A stretch of DNA of 64,000 bases from Polynucleobacter sp. AP-Melu-500A-A1 (lineage in GTDB: Bacteria; Pseudomonadota; Gammaproteobacteria; Burkholderiales; Burkholderiaceae), in contig NZ_JACVOZ010000003.1 of assembly GCF_018882125.1 (NCBI RefSeq), forward strand, positions 530,553 through 594,552. The letters run 5' to 3'. A model generated the notes under the pieces. The model did not search any database and had not been told where the DNA came from. It was given only the letters and a program-made list of their open reading frames with translations. The position numbers were made by a program, and so were the translations under genes. Positions 25,759 to 34,091 of this stretch are shown in pieces. Each line of letters begins with the position of its first letter. The stretch's first letter is position 1.

Positions 25759-27300
25759 CTAAGGAGCCTTAACCAACTCCACCACAGTCTGAATACCATC
25801 TAAATAGTTGCCCATACGTAAATTTTCATCAAAACTATGCTGGTTATTGTCACCATTGACTAAAGGCATGATCACAAACGGAACAGCTAGCCCCTCTACT
25901 AAGCTATCCGTGGGTACACTTCCACCCATCATGCGAATACGAACAGGTGTCTTGCCAGCATTTTGTGGAGAATTCTTCATAGCGGTAAAAGCCCATAATC
26001 CCAGCGGATCATTCATTGGGGTGCGAACAGCCTTACCTCCTGTACCCATCTTATAAGTAGCTAACTTATCGTATTTAGCGCGCTCTTCATCGGTTGGCTC
26101 ACCGGCAATTAAGTGATAGCCTTGTTTTTGAATATGCTCAGTCACTTTGCCAAATAAAAATGCAGGCGGAGTTTCTGGGGTTGTACGTAAATCTAGCTCA
26201 GCAGTAGCCAGGTAGGGAATCACATTCGAAGCCTTCGCACCAATAGAGGCAGCAGCCATCCCTCGAATATTGAGTGAAGGGTATTGCAAGGCTTCTTGAT
26301 AGTTTGCTCCTACTGTTTCCGCTTTTGCAATACCTACGCGCGCTCTGATGGCTGCCTCATCATCGCCAGTTTCTAAGAGGATTGCTTTCTCCTCAGGGGA
26401 AAGAGAAATATTGTTGTAATAACCAGCAACCAACACTTTGCCGTTTTCATCTTTCATTGAACTCAGTAGTTGCGCTAAGCGCATCGCTGGATTAGGCACA
26501 TAATTACCGTAATGCCCGCTATGCAATGGTGCTTTTGGTCCATATACCGTAAGGGTAGTGCGCGTATTACCGCGATTTCCAAAAATCAAGGTAGGTCGAT
26601 TGCTTGCATGCACTGGTCCATCAAAGATAACGATGCCATCACTTTTTAATAATTGTTGGTTAGCATTAACGACCGTACGAATTGAAGGAGAGCCCTTCTC
26701 TTCTTCACTATCAATAATCACTTTGACGTTAATTCCTGGCTGAATTCCTAGTGCGTTCATCGCATCAAAGGCAGCCATAAACATCATGATAGGACCCTTA
26801 TCATCAGAGGTGGAGCGACCAAAAAATCTGAGCTCCGGATCTAGACTCTGAGCAAAGATTCGATCTTGAGGAACTTCTACCCATTTTCCTGAAGCGTTCT
26901 TACTTTTAATAACGGGCTTCCAGGGATCTGCTTGAGCCCACTCTGATGGGACAACAGGCTGACTATCCATATGCATATAGAACAAGATTGTTTTAGCGCC
27001 TGGTACTGGTTTCTTAAACTCCGCATACACCATGGGCTTGCCTTGATTCTCAAGTAACTTGGTCGAAAACCCTCTCTTCTGAAATGCGGTAGCAATAAAT
27101 TCTGCTGTTTTCTGAATGTCCGCTGGTACAGCAGCATCACTAGGAATAGTCAGTAATTGTAAGTACTCAGGAAAGCTCTGTTGAGCAAATTTCACGACTT
27201 GCTCTTGGTTCAATTTAGTAGGCTGAGCCAAAAGATGATTTGAAGATAAAAATAATCCGCCCAATACTAGCAATGCAAGGTGTTTCTTGATTCTCAGCAT
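25759..27300 (-). CDS. Secreted M20 family metallopeptidase
   Basis: A protein of about 513 residues with a signal peptide (MLRIKKHLALLVLGGLFLSS, cut after LLAQ). M20 metal-site motifs are clear: FYMHMDSQPVVP (His and Asp), STSDDKGPIMMF (bridging Asp), IIDSEEEKGSPS (general base Glu and ligand Glu) and a C-terminal NNQHSFDENL (ligand His). A lid domain sits in between (LHSGHYGNYVPNPAMRL). It is probably a periplasmic di- or aminopeptidase or a deacylase. The ATG at 27300 is chosen because of the GGAGACAGGAA just upstream. It is a single gene. Confidence 0.9.
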   Translation of the reverse strand: MLRIKKHLALLVLGGLFLSSNHLLAQPTKLNQEQVVKFAQQSFPEYLQLLTIPSDAAVPADIQKTAEFIATAFQKRGFSTKLLENQGKPMVYAEFKKPVPGAKTILFYMHMDSQPVVPSEWAQADPWKPVIKSKNASGKWVEVPQDRIFAQSLDPELRFFGRSTSDDKGPIMMFMAAFDAMNALGIQPGINVKVIIDSEEEKGSPSIRTVVNANQQLLKSDGIVIFDGPVHASNRPTLIFGNRGNTRTTLTVYGPKAPLHSGHYGNYVPNPAMRLAQLLSSMKDENGKVLVAGYYNNISLSPEEKAILLETGDDEAAIRARVGIAKAETVGANYQEALQYPSLNIRGMAAASIGAKASNVIPYLATAELDLRTTPETPPAFLFGKVTEHIQKQGYHLIAGEPTDEERAKYDKLATYKMGTGGKAVRTPMNDPLGLWAFTAMKNSPQNAGKTPVRIRMMGGSVPTDSLVEGLAVPFVIMPLVNGDNNQHSFDENLRMGNYLDGIQTVVELVKAP

Positions 27301-27488
27301 TTCCTGTCTCCTACCCGATGTTTTTATTATTTGTTTTGCCAATAATTCTCAGATACTTCGCCCTTATTTAAAGGCATTATGAATGAGTATAGCCCGATCA
27401 TTCATAGCGTGATTCTCGCGGGAAGGCCTTTTATTGAATGGCAAATTGTATAGAAAGCCTCGTGGGGCTTACCATCAGAAAGGCTAAT

Positions 27489-27905
27489 TTATTTAACTTT
27501 TTTAAGTTGAGTGCAGCTTGCCCTGTTTTTAGTTGTTAATACACTGGCGCTACAAAACTCCATCTCATCATTGACTACATAACCAGTGCCAACACCTACA
27601 TCGCTTGAAAAAGTAAGTGTTTTTCCATCTTTATGAAATACACCTACTACGATATTTTTTAAACCATCACGCCAGGAAGTTTCACCCTGAAAGGCTGCAC
27701 CCTCTTGAGTAGAAATAACCAGCTTTAATATGGCGGAGTCTTTTTTATTCGATAACACTAAACGTGCCTGCTTTTCCTCTGTTCCACTGGATGCGCTCAC
27801 AGCAGATACTGCATCCCAGGTTCCTATCAAATTAGGGACTGATTGGGCATAGGCAAGGCTTGAAAACATCATTATGGAAATGAGTAGGATCTTTTTTGTC
27901 ATCAT
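27489..27905 (-). CDS. Secreted hypothetical protein
   Basis: A 138-residue protein with a signal peptide (MTKKILLISIMMFSSLAYAQ). The mature part is beta-rich and starts NLIGTWDAVSAVS, which resembles lipocalin-like or extracellular beta-barrel proteins. It includes VGVFHKDGKTLTFSSD and a pair of Cys residues near the C-terminus (FCSASVLTTKNRASC) that may form a disulfide. I do not recognise a named family. No operon partner is obvious, with 87 bases to the beta-lactamase-like gene downstream. Confidence 0.65.
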   Translation of the reverse strand: MMTKKILLISIMMFSSLAYAQSVPNLIGTWDAVSAVSASSGTEEKQARLVLSNKKDSAILKLVISTQEGAAFQGETSWRDGLKNIVVGVFHKDGKTLTFSSDVGVGTGYVVNDEMEFCSASVLTTKNRASCTQLKKVK

Positions 27906-27992
27906 TTTTACCTTCTTAATAATCTTGAAAAAATTACTATAACAAAAAATGTATCAAATCGAATGGCGCCCTTAAATAGAGCTTATCGAATA

Positions 27993-29321
27993 CTATGGGG
28001 AAATATAAAACTCCGAACTATCCCCGCCCAGGGAATCTAAAACACCCAGCCAAAGGGCATTAATTTTCTTATACGGAAAAGGGTCAAATCTACCGCTAGG
28101 ATTATCAAATACGGATGTTTGTACCATCACTATTTTTGATTCAGGCTGAACAAAGATAAATTGCCCATGAATTCCTTGAAAAGCAAATGTGCGCTTTTTC
28201 ATCGGAAATAACCAAGTTTGATATCCATAGCCATAGTAATTAGTAGCAGACCTTGGCTTGAATGCATTGGGCTGCATATTTAAATCGGTAGCCTCTTTTA
28301 AGTAATTTAGTGGTATTACTTCTTGATCATCCCTTCTGCCATCATTTGCCAATAAATTTCCAAGGCGAGCGTAATCTCTTAATGCGGCATTAAATCCTCC
28401 TGCACCCGCTTCTACCGAATCAGTTGTAGATAAGAGCCAATAAGCTTTGAATTCTGCACCCATGGGCTGCCAAAGCCACTCTTGCGTTAATTGAGCTATT
28501 GACTTTCCAGTAGCACGAATTAACACCCTTCCAAGTATTTCGGTCTCAATAGAGGCGTAATTGAACTTCGTTCCTTGCTCATACTGACGTTCAGTTTTAG
28601 AGTTTAAATAAGCGACTATTTCGTCTGGCTTGGAAATATTTTTAGTGGCATACAAAACCCTTCCCCACTCCCAATTATCATCACCAGGTGCCCACGTATA
28701 GAGCTCTTTAAAGGGGATATCGGAAGCCATACGCAATAAATTACGGATAGTGGTTTGCCCATAAGCGGATTGACTAATCCCTGGCCAATATTTAGACGCA
28801 TGATCATCCAAGGAACTAATGAGGCCCTTTTGATTTGCAATGCCTACGAGCATGGATATCACTGTTTTAGCCATAGAGAAAGATCTCAAGGGCATATCTG
28901 GTTTGCGGTCGTATTGATATCGCTCAAGAACAATCTGACCATCTTTCAAGATAATTAGACCAGTAGCTTTAGTCTCTGCTAAATATTCATCTACTGATCT
29001 CGATGAAAAATTCCAACGATATGAAACATTAGGGGCATTCTTCATATATGGCAGAAGTAATGGCTTGGTAGATGGGGGCACCTCTGCCACTCTTGAAGAC
29101 CAAAACTGTCCTGACCATGTGCCTACACGACATTCCCGGATTTGTAAGGCATTAGGGCAACCACTAAATGCATTGGGCTCGCCCAAGGCCGCTGCATCAA
29201 CTCCAGAAGGATTTAATTTAATTTGCTCTGTAGCATTAGCATTACCAAGGACTAGTAATGTAATGCAAACCAACCTAAAGACTATTAGTGACTGATTCAA
29301 TAGTTGGCGTTCTTTTTTCAT
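27993..29321 (-). CDS. Class C beta-lactamase-like serine hydrolase
   Basis: A 442-residue protein with a membrane-targeting N-terminus (LIVFRLVCITLLVLGNANA). The SxxK motif is SFSMAKTVISML (about residue 150), the Tyr-x-[SN] motif is NYASIETEILG and the third element is GIHGQFIFV. These belong to the serine beta-lactamase/DD-peptidase/esterase fold. The absence of a KTG triad suggests an esterase or a peptidase rather than a resistance enzyme. A 6-aminohexanoate-dimer-hydrolase-type activity is another possibility. It is probably periplasmic. Confidence 0.85.
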   Translation of the reverse strand: MKKERQLLNQSLIVFRLVCITLLVLGNANATEQIKLNPSGVDAAALGEPNAFSGCPNALQIRECRVGTWSGQFWSSRVAEVPPSTKPLLLPYMKNAPNVSYRWNFSSRSVDEYLAETKATGLIILKDGQIVLERYQYDRKPDMPLRSFSMAKTVISMLVGIANQKGLISSLDDHASKYWPGISQSAYGQTTIRNLLRMASDIPFKELYTWAPGDDNWEWGRVLYATKNISKPDEIVAYLNSKTERQYEQGTKFNYASIETEILGRVLIRATGKSIAQLTQEWLWQPMGAEFKAYWLLSTTDSVEAGAGGFNAALRDYARLGNLLANDGRRDDQEVIPLNYLKEATDLNMQPNAFKPRSATNYYGYGYQTWLFPMKKRTFAFQGIHGQFIFVQPESKIVMVQTSVFDNPSGRFDPFPYKKINALWLGVLDSLGGDSSEFYISP

Positions 29322-29371
29322 ATTGATTTGAGGCTAATGCAATCTATTGTTATTAGCCATCATCGAAAATA

Positions 29372-30325
29372 CTAATCAATTTTAATATTTCTATCCTGTA
29401 TTAACTTTGACCATTTTTGTTGATCAGATTTAATTAACTCTGCAAACTCTTCAGAAGTGCCGCCTGATGGCTCTATACCGCGCTCTAACATTTCTTTACG
29501 TACCTGTGGCGTTTTTAAAACTCTATCGATATCAGCGCTTATCTTAGAAACGATTGCATTTGGCGTTTTTGCTGGAACAAAAATACCAAACCAACCAACA
29601 GCACTATATCCAGGCAAACCAGACTCAGAGATGGTTGGCAATCCCGGGACTGATTGTGATCTTTTAGGGCTAGTGACGGCTACAGCCTTTAGATTGCCAG
29701 CTTGAATTTGCGGCATAACAGTCTGAGCAGGCGAGAACATAACATTAATATGACCCCCCAATAAATCAGAGAGGGCTGGACCTGAGCCTTTGTAAGGAAC
29801 ATGCAGCATCTCTACACCAGCTACTGACTTAAATAATTCTCCAGATAAGTGGGATACAGAGCCTGATCCAGATGAACCAAAGCGAATTAATTGTGGATTA
29901 GCTTTTGCAGCAGCAATTAATTGCTGCACATTGTTCACTTTTAAAGCTGGATTAACGGTTAATACATAAGGAGATGCTGAAAGCAAACTTACTGGTGCCA
30001 ATTGATTAACGAGTTGATCGGGCAAAGCAGGCGTTGCTATTAACCATGTATAACCATCGGCAGGCGAACGAATAACAGCATCTGCACCTACAGCACCAGA
30101 TGCACCAGGTCGATTTTCAATAATGATGGACTGTTTCCAAATCTCCGTGAGAGGTGGAGTAATGATGCGCATCAGAGTATCGGTACCCCCACCTGGAGGA
30201 TAGGGCACAATCAAACGAATACCCTTAGAGGGAAAAGTATCTGCTTGTGCAAAGGCCAAACTTGTCCCAACAAGATATAGGCTGACATAAATAAAACATT
30301 TCTGCAGATTCATTTTGAAGAACAT
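29372..30325 (-). CDS. Bug/TctC-type solute-binding protein
   Basis: A 317-residue periplasmic binding protein with a signal peptide (ending LAFAQ). Landmarks: PSKGIRLIVPYPPGGGTDTL, IENRPGASGAVGADAVIRS, ADGYTWLIATPA, QLIRFGSSGSGSVSHLSGEL, VPYKGSGPALSDLLGGHINV and SAVGWFGIFVPAKTPNAIV. It is divergent from the SMP-30/Bug/hydrolase operon starting at 30427, with 101 AT-rich bases between, so the two may be co-regulated. Confidence 0.93.
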   Translation of the reverse strand: MFFKMNLQKCFIYVSLYLVGTSLAFAQADTFPSKGIRLIVPYPPGGGTDTLMRIITPPLTEIWKQSIIIENRPGASGAVGADAVIRSPADGYTWLIATPALPDQLVNQLAPVSLLSASPYVLTVNPALKVNNVQQLIAAAKANPQLIRFGSSGSGSVSHLSGELFKSVAGVEMLHVPYKGSGPALSDLLGGHINVMFSPAQTVMPQIQAGNLKAVAVTSPKRSQSVPGLPTISESGLPGYSAVGWFGIFVPAKTPNAIVSKISADIDRVLKTPQVRKEMLERGIEPSGGTSEEFAELIKSDQQKWSKLIQDRNIKID

Positions 30326-30426
30326 TAGTCACCCCAAATCTATTAGCAAAGCTGTTGCTTGAAAGTTGTTTTTAATAAGTTTTTAATATACAGTAAAAAA
30401 ATAACAGCAATAAAGCGGAGACAAAA

Positions 30427-31338
30427 ATGACAGTAAATTCTATGACGCGACCTATTGATATGGTTGGCTCCGTTATTGATGTAGTCGATTCAAACCATGA
30501 CGTACTCGGAGAGTCAATTATCTGGGATAAAGATAAAGGTCTTCTATGGTGGGTAGATGGTATTGGAATGTTCATCTATCGTCTTGATCCAAGTACAGGT
30601 CAAAAGCAAAGTTGGCAACTGCATGAAGAAATTGGCTCTATTGGCTTAAGACAAAAAGGTGGCCTGGTGGTTGGTATGAGATCGGGATTATATTTTTTCA
30701 ATCCTGAAAATGGACAACTCAGTGAGATTGCCAAACCTGACTCTGATCGGCCAGGTAATAGATTTAACGATGGGAAAGTGGATCGTCATGGCCGATTTTG
30801 GACTGGAACAGTTCAGGCAAGTGCCTATACGCCGCGCGGCAGACTCTGGAGACTTGATGCAGACTTAAAAACCAATCTCATTATGGAGGGCATCACTTGC
30901 GTCAATGGAATTAGCTTTAGTCCAGATAATCGCCTAATGTATTTTACGGATTCATTTAGCTGCCGCATTGATGTTTTTGATTATGACTCTACAGATGGTG
31001 CCATCTATAACAGACGTCATTTTGCAGACGTACCCCTAGGAAGAGGTATTTGTGATGGATCAACGGTTGATGCAGATGGATGCTTTTGGAGCGCTAATAT
31101 GGATGGCTGGTGCGTAACTCGCTACGACCCAAGAGGCCGCATTGATACCGTGATTAATTTACCAACCAGAAGGGTTTCAAGTTTGTGTTTTGGTGGCCCC
31201 AATTTAGATACTCTCTTTATCACTACTGCACGTCGTAGAATGCAAGACAAAGAGTTGGCTCAACAACCACTAGCAGGATGTGTATTAGCAGTGAATCCTG
31301 GTATTCAGGGATTGCCTGAGCCCGAGTTCCTTGGCTAG
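30427..31338 (+). CDS. SMP-30/gluconolactonase family protein
   Basis: A 303-residue six-bladed beta-propeller lactonase. All four expected metal ligands are visible: Glu in HDVLGESIIWDK, Asn and Asp in RFNDGKVDRHGRFW, Asn in CVNGISFSPDNRLMYFTD and Asp in CDGSTVDADGCFW. The closing strand is SLCFGGPNLDTLFITTA, typical of the family. The start follows GCGGAGAC by 7 bases. It opens a three-gene operon with a Bug protein and a crotonase-fold hydrolase. It belongs to the same family as the lactonase at 4514 but is a more classical member. Confidence 0.92.
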   Translation: MTVNSMTRPIDMVGSVIDVVDSNHDVLGESIIWDKDKGLLWWVDGIGMFIYRLDPSTGQKQSWQLHEEIGSIGLRQKGGLVVGMRSGLYFFNPENGQLSEIAKPDSDRPGNRFNDGKVDRHGRFWTGTVQASAYTPRGRLWRLDADLKTNLIMEGITCVNGISFSPDNRLMYFTDSFSCRIDVFDYDSTDGAIYNRRHFADVPLGRGICDGSTVDADGCFWSANMDGWCVTRYDPRGRIDTVINLPTRRVSSLCFGGPNLDTLFITTARRRMQDKELAQQPLAGCVLAVNPGIQGLPEPEFLG

Positions 31339-31374
31339 CTCCACTGAAAATCTCACCTGAATGCAAGGGAAGTT

Positions 31375-32334
31375 ATGAAAAAAATTCTGATGCTTTTTAT
31401 TTGGCATTTACTTTTCTTGAGCTATGCTATTGCTCAAACCTTTCCAGATAAACCTGTAAAAATAGTAGTGCCTTATACGCCAGGTGGGGCAACAGATACT
31501 CTAGCTAGAAGTATTGCAAATCAATTAAGCACTAAATGGAATAAGCCTGTGCTTGTCGATAACCGCGGCGGTGCTTCTGGAATGATTGGCGCCGAATTCG
31601 TAGCAAAAGCACCCCCAGATGGTTATACGCTGATGATTTCAGACAGTGCCCCCTACGTCATCCTGCCCAACTTTTATCCCAATCTGAATTACACCCCCTT
31701 AAAGGACTTTGCCCCCATCACCGTTATCGCTCGGCAAGCCCCTATTATTGTTGTCTCTAATAAGATACCCGCAAACAACATCAAAGAACTGGTGGCCTAT
31801 TTAAAGTCCCACCCTGAGACACCATATGCCTCACTTGGTAATGGTTCTTATCCGCATGTGGCAATGGAAGAATTTCAAAGACAAACTGGAACAAAGCTAC
31901 TTCATGTGCCATATAAAGGAACTGCACAAATTATTACTGACATGATTGGCGGTCAGGTAGATTTATATGTAGGGACTCTGGGCGCATTTGAGCAACATGA
32001 AAAAACTGGGAAAGTAAAAATACTTGCTGCTGCTACTGAGAAACGCTTACCGTTTAGACCAGAATTAGTCACAGTGTCAGAATCTGGAGTTCCTGGATTT
32101 GCTGTTAGCGTCTGGTTTGGAATGGTTGCCACTGCAGGCACACCAACACCGGTACTGAACAAGATTTACCAGGACGTAGCAGAAATACTAAAAAATAATA
32201 CTTTTATTAGTGAAGTATTAACCCCACAAGCTTTAATACCTGGCGGCGATTCAAGAGCAGATTTTGGCGCTTTAATGAAAGCAGATACTGCACGCTGGGG
32301 TGAAATTATAAAAACAACTGGAATTAAGCCCTAA
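31375..32334 (+). CDS. Bug/TctC-type solute-binding protein
   Basis: A 319-residue periplasmic binding protein with a signal peptide (ending SYAIAQ). Landmarks: PDKPVKIVVPYTPGGATDTL, VDNRGGASGMIGAEFVAKA, PDGYTLMISDSA, ETPYASLGNGSYPHVAMEEF, VPYKGTAQIITDMIGGQVDL and VSVWFGMVATAGTPTPVL. AAGGGAAG sits just before the ATG. It lies between the lactonase and crotonase genes, so it should be the receptor for the substrate of that operon. Confidence 0.93.
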   Translation: MKKILMLFIWHLLFLSYAIAQTFPDKPVKIVVPYTPGGATDTLARSIANQLSTKWNKPVLVDNRGGASGMIGAEFVAKAPPDGYTLMISDSAPYVILPNFYPNLNYTPLKDFAPITVIARQAPIIVVSNKIPANNIKELVAYLKSHPETPYASLGNGSYPHVAMEEFQRQTGTKLLHVPYKGTAQIITDMIGGQVDLYVGTLGAFEQHEKTGKVKILAAATEKRLPFRPELVTVSESGVPGFAVSVWFGMVATAGTPTPVLNKIYQDVAEILKNNTFISEVLTPQALIPGGDSRADFGALMKADTARWGEIIKTTGIKP

Positions 32335-32360
32335 CCAAAATAAAAGGACATAAAGAAAAA

Positions 32361-33125
32361 ATGACTAAGTTAAGTGAGTACGCAGATAAATATCAAACCA
32401 TCAAGATGAAGCGTAAAGATGGAATTATTGAGGTTAAATTACATACCAATGATGGCCCCCTTCATTGGAGTCTTCTGCCGCATGGAGAGCTTGAAAAAGC
32501 GTTTTATGAGATAGGTCACGACCCAGAAAATGAGGTCATGATTCTTACTGGTTCAGGCGATGCCTTTAGTGGCCCTCCCTGTCCACCTAATGGTCACAAC
32601 CATGTTAGTCATCCAGTCACAGCGATGGAGTGGGACAAGATCTATTGGGAAGGAAAGCATCTGCTAATGAATCTTCTCAATATAGAAATTCCTATTATTG
32701 GCGCAATCAATGGCCCGGCCTTGCGCCACTCAGAAATCCCTCTACTTTCTGACATCGTCATCGCAAGTGAAAATACTACTATTCAAGATTCTGCTCACTT
32801 CGCTGGCGGCTTAGTTCCAGGCGATGGTGTTCATATCGTCTTTCCACACCTCATGGGCACTAATCGTGGAAGATATTTTCTCCTGACAGGCCAAACTCTG
32901 AATGCCCAAGAGGCAAAAGATGTGGGTCTGATTAGCGAAATCTTGCCAGCAGATAAATTACTTGATCGCGCATATGAGCATGCCCATTTTCTAATGCAGC
33001 GCTCACCTCTACTGAGAAGATATGCAAGAACCCTGCTTACCCAAGAGCTAAAGCAGAAAATGCATAACTTACTAGGTTATGGGCTCGCGCTTGAGGGACT
33101 TGCGGCTTCCCATAAATCAATGTGA
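32361..33125 (+). CDS. Crotonase-fold hydrolase resembling 6-oxocamphor hydrolase
   Basis: A 254-residue crotonase-superfamily enzyme. The order of conserved pieces (KYQTIKMKRKDGIIEVKLHT, PHGELEKAFYEIG, MILTGSGDAFSG, IQDSAHFAGGLVPGDGVHIV, GTNRGRYFLLTGQTLNA, GYGLALEGLAA) follows what I remember of Rhodococcus 6-oxocamphor hydrolase, which opens cyclic beta-diketones. The His and Asp in DSAHFAGGLVPGDG and the Glu in ALEGLAA fit its catalytic residues. A plain enoyl-CoA hydratase is less likely because its usual paired Glu arrangement is not evident. The neighbours suggest ring-opening of a cyclic keto-acid. Confidence 0.75.
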   Translation: MTKLSEYADKYQTIKMKRKDGIIEVKLHTNDGPLHWSLLPHGELEKAFYEIGHDPENEVMILTGSGDAFSGPPCPPNGHNHVSHPVTAMEWDKIYWEGKHLLMNLLNIEIPIIGAINGPALRHSEIPLLSDIVIASENTTIQDSAHFAGGLVPGDGVHIVFPHLMGTNRGRYFLLTGQTLNAQEAKDVGLISEILPADKLLDRAYEHAHFLMQRSPLLRRYARTLLTQELKQKMHNLLGYGLALEGLAASHKSM

Positions 33126-33175
33126 CTTTTGCTGCGTAAAACCAATTAAGGGCCTAGCAGTGTTTAGGCGTTTGC

Positions 33176-34018
33176 TTAGTAAGCTTTTGCGCAACGAAAA
33201 CCAATATTATGATGGCCTGCTTTTGGGTTGCGAGATAAAAATCTACCTCTATGGGTAGTGCTAATTTCCTCTACCTTTGAATCATGTCCGCCACCGCGAG
33301 TAGATCTGACTGGCCCAGCATTTTGGTTTTCTCTGCCATCGTCGGCACGATAAGGGTAGGGTTGATAGATGCTCGATACCCACTCCCATTGATTCCCTGC
33401 CATATCTAAAATTCCATATGGACTTGCTCCATCTGGGAATGCGTCAACTGGTGCTGATGCGTTATAGGGTGCTCCAAAAAGAGCCAGCTTAGGATGCGGT
33501 GCCGTGTTACCCCATGGATATTTACGACCATCAGTACCACGCGCTGCTTTTTCCCATTCAGCTTCAGTAGGCAAGCGCTTATTTAACCAAGCACAGTAAT
33601 CTCGTGCACCGACCCAACTCACTTCATTCGCTGGATGTCTTTCATACGTAGGGTCGGCTTGCCATGCCAAGTTATGCCAATGGATTCTGGCATCACTATC
33701 TTGATGATCATAAAAAGTCTCGCCCTGCTGATTTTGAAGACCCCGTTGATTTAGAAACTTCGCAAAATCAGCGTTAGTAACTGGGGGAATATCCAGAAAG
33801 AATGGCCTTATAAGAACAGTATGCTGAGGCTTTTCATCTTCAGGACCATCATTAGACCCCATAAAAAAGGTACCACCTGGAATCAGCCTCATCCCTTCTG
33901 GTGATATTGGGTCTTTGGAATTTGTTTGTGCATGACCAACAGTCAAGCAAATAAACAGAGTAATAAAAACTGCGTACCCTTTTTTAAGCATATTTTCTGT
34001 TGTTAATTTTCTTGACAA
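33176..34018 (-). CDS. Secreted SUMF1/formylglycine-generating-enzyme-like protein
   Basis: A 280-residue protein with a signal peptide starting at residue 10 (MLKKGYAVFITLFICLTVGHAQ). FGE-fold signatures: RLIPGGTFFMGSNDGPEDEKP near residue 45, ALARFLNQRG-like helix (ADFAKFLNQRG), YERHPANEVSWVGARDYCAWLNKRLPTEAEWEKAARG and the C-terminal GHHNIGFRCA. The copper-binding cysteine pair expected between RGGG and GFRCA is missing (RGGGHDSKVEEISTTHRGRF), so it is unlikely to make formylglycine. It probably works as a binding or other enzyme domain in the periplasm. Confidence 0.85.
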   Translation of the reverse strand: MSRKLTTENMLKKGYAVFITLFICLTVGHAQTNSKDPISPEGMRLIPGGTFFMGSNDGPEDEKPQHTVLIRPFFLDIPPVTNADFAKFLNQRGLQNQQGETFYDHQDSDARIHWHNLAWQADPTYERHPANEVSWVGARDYCAWLNKRLPTEAEWEKAARGTDGRKYPWGNTAPHPKLALFGAPYNASAPVDAFPDGASPYGILDMAGNQWEWVSSIYQPYPYRADDGRENQNAGPVRSTRGGGHDSKVEEISTTHRGRFLSRNPKAGHHNIGFRCAKAY

Positions 34019-34091
34019 CCACTTTCCTTAAATACCAGTTTTATCAACCTAAGCATTTTTCGACGTGTAAGCAAAAGTATATGGGCTTTAT

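Noticed and set aside
27343..27488. Terminator or small RNA after the secreted hypothetical gene
   Set aside because: Only a short AAGCC/GGCTT-type stem was seen, without a T run.
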